64,000 nt of DNA from Piscinibacter gummiphilus (GTDB taxonomy: Bacteria; Pseudomonadota; Gammaproteobacteria; Burkholderiales; Burkholderiaceae_C): contig NZ_CP136336.1 in NCBI RefSeq assembly GCF_032681285.1, forward strand, positions 4,761,001 through 4,825,000. Reading direction: 5' to 3'. Both the position numbers and the translations under genes were made by a program. Below the pieces are notes generated by a model. That model ran no database searches, was not told the origin of the DNA, and saw nothing but the letters and a program-made list of their open reading frames with translations. Position 1 is the stretch's first letter. Every line of letters begins with the position of its first letter. This document shows, piece by piece, positions 27,547-36,704 of the stretch.

Positions 27547-27578
27547 GAAGGCCCCACCGATTCTTCGTTAGACAAGAA

Positions 27579-27609
27579 AAAAGGGCAGGTGCCACGCACC
27601 TGCCCTTTT
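27579..27609. terminator. Bidirectional intrinsic terminator
   Basis: A perfect 14-bp inverted repeat (arms 27579-27592 and 27596-27609, loop CAC) has A-rich and T-rich flanks. It separates two converging genes and can stop transcription from both sides. Confidence 0.9.
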
Positions 27610-27626
27610 GCTTGAAGCCGAAGCGA

Positions 27627-27815
27627 TTACTTCTTGGCTTCTTCCTTCTTCTCGGCCTTCTTTTCAGCCTTCTTCTCGGCCTTCTTGGCGCCGCTGGCAG
27701 CGGGCTTGGCTTCGCTGGCCTTCATCGGGGCAGCACCAGCGTGGGAAGCGGCCTGGGCGCCCACGGCGGTCAGGGCGAAAGCGGCGACGATCAGGGAAGA
27801 GAGAAGCTTGCTCAT
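27627..27815 (-). CDS. Small secreted lysine/alanine-rich protein
   Basis: This 62-residue protein has a signal peptide (MSKLLSSLIVAAFALTAVGAQA) and a short, highly basic mature part made of repeated KKAEKKAEKK units ending KKEEAKK. AAGGAAA lies just upstream of the ATG. It has no domain that I recognise. Similar low-complexity periplasmic peptides occur in many Burkholderiales, but their role is not established. It is followed by the bidirectional terminator. Confidence 0.75.
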   Translation of the reverse strand: MSKLLSSLIVAAFALTAVGAQAASHAGAAPMKASEAKPAASGAKKAEKKAEKKAEKKEEAKK

Positions 27816-28037
27816 AGGTATTTCCTTGGGTGGTTGAAACGAACACTGGCTCGCCATTCCGCAACGGACCTCTGCGAACAGGGCTCGCCGTGTCGGAATC
27901 AGCCCCACGCCAATGAACCGGATGAAGCTGACACCTGCCACAACGGCAGGTGCCCGGTTTCGTTGACAGGGCCGGCGCGCATTCTGCGACCAATCGTGAT
28001 GCGGTTGCTACCATCCGCGCTCCCTTCTGTGGCCCCC

Positions 28038-29234
28038 ATGCGACTGATCGACACCGCCCGCCATGCTCTCTGGCTCCTGGCGCCTCTCGTGGGTGCCTCC
28101 GCAGGGGTTGCATTTGCAGCGCCCTACCGGCCGGCCTCCGACGACACCCTGCTGGAAACCCTGAGCACCCGCGCCACCGACCCCCGCGCGCGCGAGATGC
28201 GGGAGTTGCGCACCAGCCTCTCGCGCAACCCGACCGATGCCGAGCTGGCCGTGCGACTGGCCCGCCGCTACTACGAGGAAGTGGCCGCCGAAGGCGACCC
28301 GCGCTACATCGGCTACGCGCAGGCCGCGCTCGCGCCGTGGTGGAAGGAGCCCGCGCCACCGCCGGCCGTGCGCGTGATGCGTGCGGTGCTGCGGCAGTTC
28401 AACCACGACTTCGACGGCGCCTTGGCCGACCTCTCGGCCGCCGCGGCGCAAGACCCCACGCTCGCCGAGGCCTGGGGCTGGCAGGCCGCCATCCATCTCG
28501 TGCGGGCCGACTACCCCGCGGCACGAACGGCGTGCGAGCGTGTCGCGGCCTTGGTCACCCCGCTGATCGGCGTGGCGTGCAAGGCCAGCGTCGATTCGGT
28601 GAGCGGCCACGCCGACGCCGCCGCGCGCGCCCTGCAGGAGGCCCTCGCCGCGCACCCCGCGGCACCCGCCGACGAGCAGCTGTGGGTGCTGACCCGCCTG
28701 GCCGAAACCGAGGAGCGCCGCGGGCGCTACGCCGAAGCCGAAGCGGCCTATCGCCGTGGGCTGGCGCTCGGGCTCACCGACGGCTACCTGCTGGCCGCGT
28801 ACGCCGATTTCCTGCTTGACCGCCAGCGCCCCACCGAAGTGCTGACCCTGCTCGACGGCAAGGGCCGTTCCGACCTGCTGCTGCTGCGCCTGGTGCTGGC
28901 CGCCAAGGTGCTGAACCATCCCTCGCGCAAGGCGTGGCAAGGCGACCTGGCGGCCCGCTTCGACGCGGCCCGGCTGCGCGGCGACGCCACGCACGAGAAG
29001 GAAGAGTCGCGCTTCGTGCTGGCCGTACTCGGCGACGCGAAACGCGCGCTCGAACTCGCCCGCCGCAACTACACCGTGCAGCGCGAGCCGGCCGATGCGC
29101 GCGCCCTGCTCGAGGCCGCCATTGCCGCCCGCGAGCCCGCTGCCGCCGAGCCGGTGTTGCAGTGGATGGCCCATTCGCACGTCGAAAGCACCGCGCTGCA
29201 ATCGCTCGCCACACGACTGAAGGACATGCGATGA
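28038..29234 (+). CDS. TPR-repeat exported protein
   Basis: This 398-residue protein has a signal peptide and several tetratricopeptide-like helices, for example ADEQLWVLTRLAETEERRG and YAEAEAAYRRGLALGLTDGY. It probably scaffolds protein contacts in the periplasm. The ATG at 28038 gives the best signal peptide (MRLIDTARHALWLLAPLVG), though an ATG further upstream (MRLLPSALPS) is open. Its stop overlaps the HupE-like start (ATGA), so the two are translationally coupled. Confidence 0.82.
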   Translation: MRLIDTARHALWLLAPLVGASAGVAFAAPYRPASDDTLLETLSTRATDPRAREMRELRTSLSRNPTDAELAVRLARRYYEEVAAEGDPRYIGYAQAALAPWWKEPAPPPAVRVMRAVLRQFNHDFDGALADLSAAAAQDPTLAEAWGWQAAIHLVRADYPAARTACERVAALVTPLIGVACKASVDSVSGHADAAARALQEALAAHPAAPADEQLWVLTRLAETEERRGRYAEAEAAYRRGLALGLTDGYLLAAYADFLLDRQRPTEVLTLLDGKGRSDLLLLRLVLAAKVLNHPSRKAWQGDLAARFDAARLRGDATHEKEESRFVLAVLGDAKRALELARRNYTVQREPADARALLEAAIAAREPAAAEPVLQWMAHSHVESTALQSLATRLKDMR

Positions 29235-30367
29235 GGCGCCTCCTGCGCTGGTGCAGCGCGCTGCTCCTGCTGGCCGCTGCCGGCCTCGTGCACGCGCACA
29301 AGCCGTCCGACAGCTACCTCATGATCCGCACGGAGCCCAGCGGCATCAGCGGCCAATGGGACATCGCCCTGCGCGACCTCGATTTCGCGATCGGCCTCGA
29401 CGGCAATGGCGACGGCCGCATCACCTGGGGCGAGACGCGCGCCCGGCACCCCGAGATCGCCGCCTACGCGCTGGCCCGCCTCAAGCTGCAGGCCGATGGG
29501 CAGGCCTGCCAGCTCGAGGTACCGGACCAGCTCGTGGACACCCACACCGACGGCGCCTACAGCGTGCTGCAGCTCGCCATCCGCTGCCCGGTGGCAACAC
29601 CCACCACGCTGACGATCGACTACCGCCTCTTCGCCGACCTCGACCCGCAGCACCGCGGCCTGCTCAACCTGCACACCGCGGCCGGCGCGCGCAGCGCCGT
29701 GTTCGGCCCCGAGGCGCCGCAGCAGAGCTTCGAGCTCGCGAAGATCACCCGCTGGTCGCAGTTCGTCGACTACGCGCGCGAAGGCGTGTGGCACATCTGG
29801 ATCGGCTTCGACCACATCCTCTTTCTCGTCTCGCTGCTGCTGCCCGCGGTGCTGCTGTGGCGCAAGCCACGCTGGGAGCCGGCGAAGAGCTTCCGCAGCG
29901 CCTTCTGGGACGTGGCCAAGATCGTCACCGCCTTCACCGTGGCGCACTCGATCACGCTCTCGCTCGCCACGCTCGGCTGGATTTCGCTGCCCTCGCGCTG
30001 GGTCGAGTCGGCGATTGCGGCCTCGGTGGTGCTGGCGGCGCTCAACAACCTGCGGCCGGTGGTCGAGGGCCGGCGCTGGCTGGTGGCCTTCTGCTTCGGG
30101 CTGATCCACGGCTTCGGCTTTGCGAGCGTGCTGCAGGACCTCGGCCTGCCGGCCGATGCGCTGCTGCTCGCCCTCGTGGGGTTCAACCTCGGTGTCGAAG
30201 CGGGGCAGCTCGCGATCGTCGCGCTCTTCCTGCCGGTGGCGTTTGCGCTGCGCCGGCATTGGGTCTATCGCCGGCTCATTTTCCAGGGCGGCTCGGTGCT
30301 CATCGCGCTGCTCGCCGGGGTGTGGCTGGTGGAGCGGGTGGGCAACCTCAAGCTGCTGCCGTTCTAA
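29231..30367 (+). CDS. HupE/UreJ-like membrane protein with EF-hand
   Basis: This 378-residue protein begins with a signal peptide (LLLLAAAGLVHAHKPSD). An extracytoplasmic domain follows that carries a canonical calcium loop, DGNGDGRITWGE, at about 56-67. The C-terminal half has about seven membrane helices, starting with the HIWIGFDHILFLVSLLLP motif of the HupE/UreJ group. HupE/UreJ proteins are linked to nickel or cobalt uptake, but this long version with an EF-hand is a distinct subgroup whose substrate is unclear. It is coupled to the TPR gene. Confidence 0.85.
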   Translation: MRRLLRWCSALLLLAAAGLVHAHKPSDSYLMIRTEPSGISGQWDIALRDLDFAIGLDGNGDGRITWGETRARHPEIAAYALARLKLQADGQACQLEVPDQLVDTHTDGAYSVLQLAIRCPVATPTTLTIDYRLFADLDPQHRGLLNLHTAAGARSAVFGPEAPQQSFELAKITRWSQFVDYAREGVWHIWIGFDHILFLVSLLLPAVLLWRKPRWEPAKSFRSAFWDVAKIVTAFTVAHSITLSLATLGWISLPSRWVESAIAASVVLAALNNLRPVVEGRRWLVAFCFGLIHGFGFASVLQDLGLPADALLLALVGFNLGVEAGQLAIVALFLPVAFALRRHWVYRRLIFQGGSVLIALLAGVWLVERVGNLKLLPF

Positions 30368-30377
30368 CGCACCGCAT

Positions 30378-30842
30378 TCAACGCTTTCGCTTGAACCAGA
30401 GCGCGCCCGGCCGGGTGAAGACCAGCACCATCGCGCTCACGTCGAGCAGCGACGACACCGCATAGGCGATCTTCTCGGTGAGCGTGAGCACCGCGCCCTC
30501 CTCTCCCGGCACCAGCAGCAGCGCCAGCGACACGAGCGTGAGAACCAGGTAGAAGATGCGCGCCCAGTTGTGGCCGCGGTAGATCATCACGTTGAGCCAG
30601 GCCGACAGGGCCAGCGCGCCGAAAGTGATGCCGGCCACCACTGCGTCGACCGCCGGCGCGTGCTCCGACGTGTCGCCCCGCGTGCCCAGTTCGTAGACCG
30701 AGAGCGCGCAGCCGAGCGTGAAACTCAGCCACAGCAGCACCGACGCCCAGCGCACCTGCGCCGGGCGTTCGGTCACGAGGCGCTCGGCCTCCGGGTCCCG
30801 CAGCGTGGCGGTGGGGGGTGCGTATCGGGTGTCTTCCTGCAT
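30378..30842 (-). CDS. Hypothetical four-helix membrane protein
   Basis: This 154-residue protein has a polar N-terminus (MQEDTRYAPPTATLRDPEAE) and about four hydrophobic helices, with the motif GHNWARIFYLVLTLVSLALLL in the middle. The arrangement resembles uncharacterised inner-membrane proteins with a cytoplasmic N-terminal tail. It converges on the HupE-like gene with 10 bases between the stops. Confidence 0.72.
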   Translation of the reverse strand: MQEDTRYAPPTATLRDPEAERLVTERPAQVRWASVLLWLSFTLGCALSVYELGTRGDTSEHAPAVDAVVAGITFGALALSAWLNVMIYRGHNWARIFYLVLTLVSLALLLVPGEEGAVLTLTEKIAYAVSSLLDVSAMVLVFTRPGALWFKRKR

Positions 30843-30877
30843 GCGGCCGACGATACACAAACCTCAACCCTGACGGC

Positions 30878-31876
30878 TCAGCCGCGCCTGGCGTTGAGCC
30901 ACGCGATGATGTCGCGCTCGACCTCCTCGCGGTTGGTCTCGTTCAGGATCTCGTGCCGCGCCCCAGGGTAGAACTTGTGCTGCACGTCGGTGAGGCCGTA
31001 GCGCTGGTAGTTGGCCAGCAGGATCTTGAGGCCGGCGGTGTTGCCGCCCACCGGGTCCTGGTCGCCCGAGACCACATAGATCGGCATGCCCTTCGGGATG
31101 CGCGCTTCGTTGGCCGGGTTCCAGATGTCGCGCAGGCCGGTGAAGAAGTCGGCCACGAGTTCGTTGCTGAACGCGAAGCCGCAGGTCGGGTCGTCGGTGT
31201 ATTTCTTCACTTCGGCCGCGTCGCGGCTCAGCCATTCGAAGCCGGGCTTGCCGGTGAAGGGCTTGTTGAACGACTCGAACACCGAGGCAAACACCGGCGA
31301 GGGGCCGAGCGGGTCTTTCTTCGCCAGGTCGCGCACCGCGGCCACCGTCTGGTCGGCGTTGGCGAGCACGCCGTTGCTGCCCGAGAGCACCACGCCGGCC
31401 ACGGCGTTGCCGTAGCGCTGCACGTAGTCCTGCGCGATGAACGAGCCCATGCTGTGACCGAGCAGGAAGACCTTGAGGCCCGGATGCTGCTGCTTGATGT
31501 GGTCGGTGAGCGCTTTCTCGTCGCTCACGAACTTGTTCCACGCGTCGGGGCCGGCGTCGCCCAGCGCCTTGGTGCGCACGCGGGTGTTGGCATGGCCGCG
31601 GTGGTCGTCGGCATAGACGAGCCAGCCGTCGCGGTTGAGGTGCTTCGCGACACGGTCATAACGGGCGCTGTGCTCGGCCGCGCCGTGGATGACCTGCACC
31701 ACGCCCTTGGGCGTGCCGCTCACCGCCAGCCAGCGGCGCACGAAGAGCGGCGTGCCATCCGACATCGGCAAGGTGAAGGTCGGCTCGGGGGCCGAGCGCA
31801 GCGTGCCGCAGCCGGGCAGGCCGAGCGCGCCAAGGCTGGCCAGGGCGATGAGGTGGTGGCGGCGGGACTGGATCAT
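30878..31876 (-). CDS. Alpha/beta hydrolase lipoprotein (monoacylglycerol lipase-like)
   Basis: This 332-residue enzyme is predicted to be lipid-anchored through the lipobox LPGC near residue 22. The nucleophile elbow is GHSMGS. A catalytic aspartate is likely in VVSGDQDPVGG and the histidine in GARHEILNE. The HGAAEHSARYDRVAKHL and ADDHRGHANTR motifs match the lysophospholipase/monoglyceride lipase group. A GGAGA site supports the start at 31876. It probably cleaves lipid esters at the membrane or in the periplasm. Confidence 0.9.
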   Translation of the reverse strand: MIQSRRHHLIALASLGALGLPGCGTLRSAPEPTFTLPMSDGTPLFVRRWLAVSGTPKGVVQVIHGAAEHSARYDRVAKHLNRDGWLVYADDHRGHANTRVRTKALGDAGPDAWNKFVSDEKALTDHIKQQHPGLKVFLLGHSMGSFIAQDYVQRYGNAVAGVVLSGSNGVLANADQTVAAVRDLAKKDPLGPSPVFASVFESFNKPFTGKPGFEWLSRDAAEVKKYTDDPTCGFAFSNELVADFFTGLRDIWNPANEARIPKGMPIYVVSGDQDPVGGNTAGLKILLANYQRYGLTDVQHKFYPGARHEILNETNREEVERDIIAWLNARRG

Positions 31877-32041
31877 CGGATGGTCTCCTGTGGTGGACGG
31901 CCTCTGCGGCGCATGAATATGAAAACGCAACCGAAACGAAAGAATTTGCGCTCGATACGCGCCTGGTTGCTTTTCGCTTTTCATCGGAAGCGCTCGTTTC
32001 TATGCGAAGCGCCCGCCGGCCACAAGAGGAATGACATCTGC

Positions 32042-32070
32042 TTGACGTTCTGGCGAAGAGACCGTGTAAG
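32042..32070 (+). promoter_or_regulatory. Predicted sigma70 promoter
   Basis: A -35 TTGACG and a -10 TGTAAG are separated by 17 bases, about 67 bases upstream of the membrane protein start at 32137. The region is more AT-rich than its neighbours. Confidence 0.45.
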
Positions 32071-32136
32071 CCCTCTCCACCCCCAGATCGGTGCGCTGGA
32101 TACTCCGATCTGCACAAGCATGCATTTTTCAGGGAC

Positions 32137-32793
32137 ATGGACAAACTGCTGCTCAGCTACGCCCACCTGATGGCCACCTGCCTCGCGCTCGGGCTCATCC
32201 TCACGACCGACCTGCGGCTCCTGGCCAAGATGGCGCGCTATCGCTGCATCATCCGGCCGCCGCGGCGCTTCGAGCGGCAGGTGATCGCCATCGCGCTCAT
32301 CGTGCTGTGCGTGTCGGGGGCGGGCTCGATCCTGCTGGGCCAGGCGGCCTCACCCAACTATTTCGACAACCCGAAACTGCAGGCCAAGATGCTGCTGGTG
32401 GCGCTGCTCTGCGTGAATGCCTTCGTGCTCCATCGCATCACCTTCCCGCGCCTGGCCAGGCCGCACCGCGTGTCGGGCTGGACCTGGCGCGACCACCTGA
32501 GCGTGGCGCTGCCGGTGGCCTTGTCGAACACGCTCTGGCTGTACTGCGCCTTTCTCGGCGTGGCGCGCAGCTGGAACCACAGCCGCTCGATGGCCGAGGT
32601 GCTGCTGCCGGCGCTGGTGCTGTACCTGCTGGCGGCAGCCGGCATCCTCGCGGCGCTGCGTGTGGCGGCGCGCGACGAGCCGCAGACGCCGCCCGACTGG
32701 ATCGACTCCATGAAGGCGCGCCTGAGCGACCACGCGCCGCTCGGTGGTTATCGCGCGGCGTTCGAAGACTCGCAGCAGCCCGGGGCGGGCTGA
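32137..32793 (+). CDS. Hypothetical multi-pass membrane protein
   Basis: This 218-residue protein has five or six hydrophobic helices, among them MATCLALGLILTTDLRLL and MLLVALLCVNAFVLH, and a soluble C-terminus. The ATTDLRLL-like segment and the helix pattern resemble uncharacterised bacterial membrane proteins of the DUF2214 or CopD-like kind, but I cannot assign it. It is transcribed alone and converges on the AP2-like gene. Confidence 0.72.
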   Translation: MDKLLLSYAHLMATCLALGLILTTDLRLLAKMARYRCIIRPPRRFERQVIAIALIVLCVSGAGSILLGQAASPNYFDNPKLQAKMLLVALLCVNAFVLHRITFPRLARPHRVSGWTWRDHLSVALPVALSNTLWLYCAFLGVARSWNHSRSMAEVLLPALVLYLLAAAGILAALRVAARDEPQTPPDWIDSMKARLSDHAPLGGYRAAFEDSQQPGAG

Positions 32794-32809
32794 CGGGGAG
32801 AGCTTTCGC

Positions 32810-33355
32810 TCAGGCCGAGCGACGCGGGCGCTGCTTCTCCGCCAGCCGCTGCGCATCGGCCCGCTTGGCCCGCGTGGCATCGCGGCGATACGTGGCTTCA
32901 GCGTCTTCACGCAGCTTGATCGCACGCGCCAAGGCATCTTCGAACCGCTGCACGGTGTAGGTGTTCTCGTTGCCGATGTAGATCGTGCTGCGGCGGGGCA
33001 CCATGCCATAGCGCGGCAAGGACACCGACAGGTTGCACTCGCGCACCTTGGCCCCGGGGCGTTGCCGCACGATGGGCCCGGAGATGCCGACGGGCAGGTC
33101 GGTGGTCTTGTTCTCGCTCGGCTTGCGTTGCAGGCGCGAGGGTGCAGGCAGTTTCGCAATGCGCTTGAGCAACTCTTCGGTGGCCGCCTTCAGCGAGGCT
33201 GCGGCGCCGCTGCCATCGGTGGTGCCGTCAGAGAAGAGCTTGGTGCCGCCGTAGCGGAGTTGCCAGCCGTGCGTGGCACGGTGATCGATGCGCTGAATGC
33301 CCTGGGGGACTTTGAAGCGCTTGCCCGAAAAGATAACGACGTCTCTGGTTTTCAT
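32810..33355 (-). CDS. Protein with two AP2-like DNA-binding segments
   Basis: This 181-residue basic protein appears to contain two related modules. The first is GIQRIDHRATHGWQLRYGG followed by a helix LKAATEELLKRIAKL. The second is GISGPIVRQRPG followed by VQRFEDALARAIKLREDAE. The G-[IV]-x-R-x-[DH]-x-x-x-x-x-GW pattern followed by a helix resembles bacterial AP2-like DNA-binding domains found in integrases and homing endonucleases. No nuclease or integrase domain is attached. It is probably a DNA-binding regulator. The family call rests on pattern only. Confidence 0.6.
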   Translation of the reverse strand: MKTRDVVIFSGKRFKVPQGIQRIDHRATHGWQLRYGGTKLFSDGTTDGSGAAASLKAATEELLKRIAKLPAPSRLQRKPSENKTTDLPVGISGPIVRQRPGAKVRECNLSVSLPRYGMVPRRSTIYIGNENTYTVQRFEDALARAIKLREDAEATYRRDATRAKRADAQRLAEKQRPRRSA

Positions 33356-33651
33356 GAGGTTCCAAATGCTTCTTAGGTGAACCTCCCTGCGCTGGCTAGT
33401 GTAGGGAGGGCCGCAGCCCTTGGCAGCACCAATCCGATCAAATGCCCTGCCATGCTCGGGTCATTGCCTGCGCACACCGTTTGCCGCAGACACGACGCAG
33501 TCGACCAACGCTAGTGACCACACTCATTCCACGAGGCAGCAACAGGCGTCGAGCGGGAGCCCCGACCCCCTATGGAGTGCACAACGCGGCACAGGTTCAC
33601 TGCAATCGCGAACCGAGAACGGTTTTGTGACCGATTGCAAACCCGCGCCGG
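33356..33651. other. Intergenic region with nested inverted repeat
   Basis: I see no convincing gene in these 296 bases. A nested dyad lies at 33602-33638: outer arms GCAATCG/CGATTGC and inner arms AACCG/CGGTT. It sits just past the stop of the glycerate kinase gene on the minus strand and may terminate that operon. Confidence 0.5.
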
Positions 33652-34941
33652 CTACAGGATCAGCAGCGCGCGGAAATCGTTGACGTTGGTGTAGGTCGGG
33701 CCCGTCACCACCAGATCGTTCAACCCCGAGAAGAAACTCCACGCATCGTGCGACGCGAGGTACTCGTCGGGCTTGCGGCCCAGGGCCATCGCCCGCGCCA
33801 GTGTGTCGGGCGTGACGATCGCGCCGGCATTGCTTTCGATGCCGTCGATGCCATCGGTGTCGCCTGCCAGCACCCACACCCCGGGCTCGCCCTGCAGCGC
33901 GACCGCACAGCCGAGCAGGAACTCGGTGGCCCGGCCACCGCGGCCGCGCGCATTCTTGTCGACGGTGACGGTGGTCTCGCCGCCGCTCAGGATGACGCAG
34001 GGCTTGGCAAAGGGCTCATGGCGACGCGCCACCGCACGCGCGAGCGCCGCATGCACCTTGCCGACCTCGCGCGACTCGCCCTCGATCTCGTCGCTCAGCA
34101 CATGCGCGGCAATGCCGGCCGCGCGTGCCGCCTGCGCGGCCGCCTGCAGGCTGGCCTGCGGCGTGGCGATCATGGCCAGCGTGTTGCGCGCGAGCCGCTC
34201 GTCACCGGGCTTGGGCGTTTCGAACGCGCCGGTGCGCAGTCCGGCCGCGGCCGCGGGTGGCACCTCGATGCGATAACGCTGCAGGATGCCGAGCGCCTCG
34301 CGGCAGGTGCTGGGGTCGGCCACCGTGGGGCCGCTCGCGATCACGCTCGGGTCGTCGCCCGGCACGTCGGAGATGAGCAGCGATACCACCTGCGCCGGGG
34401 CACACATCGCCGCCAGCCGGCCGCCCTTGATCGCCGACAGGTGCTTGCGCACGCAGTTCATCTCGGTGATGTTGGCGCCGCTCTTGAGCAGGGCCTGGTT
34501 GATGCGCTGCTTGTCTTCGAGCGTCAGCCCTTCGGCCGGCATGCTGAGCAGCGCCGAGCCGCCACCCGAGATGAGGCACAGCACCAGGTCGTCGGCGGTG
34601 AGGCCCTGCGTGAGGGCCGCGATGCGGCGCGCCGCCTGCGCACCCGCTTCATCGGGCACTGGGTGCGCCGCCTCGACGACCTCGATGCGGCCGGGCTGCG
34701 CCTTGTAGGCCGGCGGCACATGGTCGTAGCGCGTGACCACCAGCCCCGACAAAGGTTCGTCGGCCGGCCACAGCGCGTCGACGGCCGCAGCCATCGCCCC
34801 ACCCGCCTTGCCCGCACCGATCACGACCGTGCGGCCTTTCGGCGGCGGCGGCAGGTGCGGCGCGATCACACGCTCGGGCTGCGCCGCGGCGATGGCGGCG
34901 TCGAACAGCGAGCGGAGGAACGCGCGAGGGTCGAGGCTCAT
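33652..34941 (-). CDS. Glycerate 2-kinase (GckA/TtuD type)
   Basis: This 429-residue type II glycerate kinase phosphorylates D-glycerate to 2-phosphoglycerate; older annotations call the family hydroxypyruvate reductase. The MOFRL-type C-terminus and the motifs VVIGAGKAGGAMA, CLISGGGSALLSMP and ILSGGETTVTV are typical. It is the last gene of a minus-strand unit with tartronate semialdehyde reductase and an aldolase, completing the route from aldarates to glycolysis. Confidence 0.92.
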   Translation of the reverse strand: MSLDPRAFLRSLFDAAIAAAQPERVIAPHLPPPPKGRTVVIGAGKAGGAMAAAVDALWPADEPLSGLVVTRYDHVPPAYKAQPGRIEVVEAAHPVPDEAGAQAARRIAALTQGLTADDLVLCLISGGGSALLSMPAEGLTLEDKQRINQALLKSGANITEMNCVRKHLSAIKGGRLAAMCAPAQVVSLLISDVPGDDPSVIASGPTVADPSTCREALGILQRYRIEVPPAAAAGLRTGAFETPKPGDERLARNTLAMIATPQASLQAAAQAARAAGIAAHVLSDEIEGESREVGKVHAALARAVARRHEPFAKPCVILSGGETTVTVDKNARGRGGRATEFLLGCAVALQGEPGVWVLAGDTDGIDGIESNAGAIVTPDTLARAMALGRKPDEYLASHDAWSFFSGLNDLVVTGPTYTNVNDFRALLIL

Positions 34942-34960
34942 GCGGAGATTCTGAACCTCA

Positions 34961-35845
34961 TCAGGCGTCGGGCATCACCGGGTGATCGGCCATCAGCTCC
35001 AGGGCTTTCACGAGCGCCGAATGGTCGAGTTCGCCGCCACCGTGCGCGGCCACGGCCTGCATCAGTTGCGCCGCACCCGCCGTCTGCGGCAGCGCAACGC
35101 CCAGCGTGCGTGCGCCCTGCAGCGCAAGGTTCAGATCCTTCTGGTGCAGCCCGATGCGAAAGCCCGGGTTGAACGTGCGCTTGATCATGCGCTCGCCATG
35201 CACCTCGAGGATCCGGCTGGCCGCGAAGCCTCCCATCAGCGCCTGGCGGACCTTGGCCGGATCGGCGCCCGCCTTGCTGGCGAAGACGAGCGCCTCGCTC
35301 ACGGCGGCGATGTTGAGCGCCACGATGATCTGGTTGGCCACCTTCGTCGTCTGGCCGTCGCCCACGCCGCCGACGAGCGTGATGTTCTTGCCCATCTTCT
35401 CGAAGAGCGGCTTCACGCGTTCGAAGGCACTCTCCTTGCCACCGCACATGATGGTGAGCGAGGCGGCCTTGGCGCCGACTTCGCCGCCCGACACCGGCGC
35501 GTCCACATAGTCGCAGCCCAGCGCTTCGATCTTCTTGGCGAACGCCTTCGTCTCCATCGGCGAGATCGAGCTCATGTCGACGACGACCTTGCCCTTGGAA
35601 AGACCCGCGGCCACGCCCTTCTCGCCGAACAGGACCTTCTCCACGTCAGGCGTGTCGGGCAGCATCAGGATCACGACCTCGGCCGATTGCGCGACCGTCG
35701 CCGCATCGGGGCAGCTGATCGCCTTCTCGGCGATCTCGGCCGGCGCCTTGCTGCGCGTGTGCACGAAGAGCTCGTGGCCCGCGGCGATGAGATGGCCGCA
35801 CATGGGCGCGCCCATGATGCCCAGGCCGATGAATCCAACTTTCAT
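34961..35845 (-). CDS. garR: 2-hydroxy-3-oxopropionate (tartronate semialdehyde) reductase
   Basis: This 294-residue beta-hydroxyacid dehydrogenase reduces tartronate semialdehyde to D-glycerate with NAD(P)H. The dinucleotide motif is GFIGLGIMGAPM at 4-15. The substrate motif is DAPVSGGEVGA near 116, and the catalytic lysine lies in GQTTKVANQ. It lies between the aldolase and glycerate kinase on the same strand, exactly the pathway order. Other family members use 3-hydroxyisobutyrate, but the neighbours favour tartronate semialdehyde. Confidence 0.92.
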   Translation of the reverse strand: MKVGFIGLGIMGAPMCGHLIAAGHELFVHTRSKAPAEIAEKAISCPDAATVAQSAEVVILMLPDTPDVEKVLFGEKGVAAGLSKGKVVVDMSSISPMETKAFAKKIEALGCDYVDAPVSGGEVGAKAASLTIMCGGKESAFERVKPLFEKMGKNITLVGGVGDGQTTKVANQIIVALNIAAVSEALVFASKAGADPAKVRQALMGGFAASRILEVHGERMIKRTFNPGFRIGLHQKDLNLALQGARTLGVALPQTAGAAQLMQAVAAHGGGELDHSALVKALELMADHPVMPDA

Positions 35846-35866
35846 TTCACAGTCCTCGAAATCAGA

Positions 35867-36661
35867 TCAGTAGGAGCCCGAGCCGGCATCGCCCGGCGTC
35901 CGGCCCGCCTTCATCTTGCCGACCACGGCCTGCGCCCCGGCGGCCATGAGCCGCGCATCGGAGCCGACGGTCACGAACTGGAAGCCCTTGGCGATGCGCG
36001 CCAGCGCTGCCTCGGGTGCGCCGTTGTGGATGCCGGCGACCACCCCGTGGTGCTTGGCCCGCGCGAGGATGTGGTCGATGGCCTGCGCGGCCTTCGGGTC
36101 GACCTCGTCGAAGGTGGGCTTGCAGCCGAGCGCGAGCGACAGGTCCGACGGGCCGATGTAGATGGCATCGAGACCTTCCACGCTCAGGATGTCGTCGAGG
36201 TTGTCTAGCGCCTGTGCCGTCTCGATCATCGCGAAGCGCACGATGGTGTCGTTGGCGTATTGCGGGTAGTCGGCGCCGCCGTACAGCAGCGCACGGATCG
36301 GCCCGAAGCTGCGCGTGCCCCGGGGCGCGTAGCTGGTGTAGGCCACGAGCTTCTGCGCGTCTTCACGCGTGCTCACCATCGGGCAGATCACGCCGTAGGC
36401 GCCGGCGTCGAGCGTCTTCATCAGGATGCCGGGCTCGAGCCAGGGCACCCGCACCACGGGCACGGTGGGCGTGGTGGAGATGGCCTGCAGCATGCCGACC
36501 ATCGCCTGGTAGTCGACCACGCCGTGCTGGAGGTCGATGGTGAGCGTGTCCCAGCCCTGGTGGGCCATGGTCTCGGCCGAGAAGCTGTTGGGGATGGCGA
36601 GCCAGCCATTGACGGCCGCTTCGCCGTTCTTCCACATCGTGCGCAGGCGGTTCTCTCTCAT
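35867..36661 (-). CDS. HpcH/HpaI-family aldolase (probable 5-keto-4-deoxyglucarate aldolase)
   Basis: This 264-residue class II aldolase uses a divalent metal and a TIM barrel. Metal-binding residues are expected in AMIETAQAL (glutamate) and IGPSDLSLALG (aspartate). The TIDLQHGVVDY segment carries the active-site histidine. In this cluster it most likely splits 5-dehydro-4-deoxyglucarate into pyruvate and tartronate semialdehyde, as GarL does. The related HpaI/RhmA activities cannot be excluded from sequence alone. It has AAGGA just before the ATG. Confidence 0.88.
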   Translation of the reverse strand: MRENRLRTMWKNGEAAVNGWLAIPNSFSAETMAHQGWDTLTIDLQHGVVDYQAMVGMLQAISTTPTVPVVRVPWLEPGILMKTLDAGAYGVICPMVSTREDAQKLVAYTSYAPRGTRSFGPIRALLYGGADYPQYANDTIVRFAMIETAQALDNLDDILSVEGLDAIYIGPSDLSLALGCKPTFDEVDPKAAQAIDHILARAKHHGVVAGIHNGAPEAALARIAKGFQFVTVGSDARLMAAGAQAVVGKMKAGRTPGDAGSGSY

Positions 36662-36704
36662 GGGTGTCCTTGTGGGTTGTCTCGTGTGTTCGTGATGAAG
36701 CGGC

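Noticed and set aside
33420..33683. Small gene upstream of the AP2-like gene
   Set aside because: It overlaps the glycerate kinase end, lacks a ribosome site and shows low-complexity translation.
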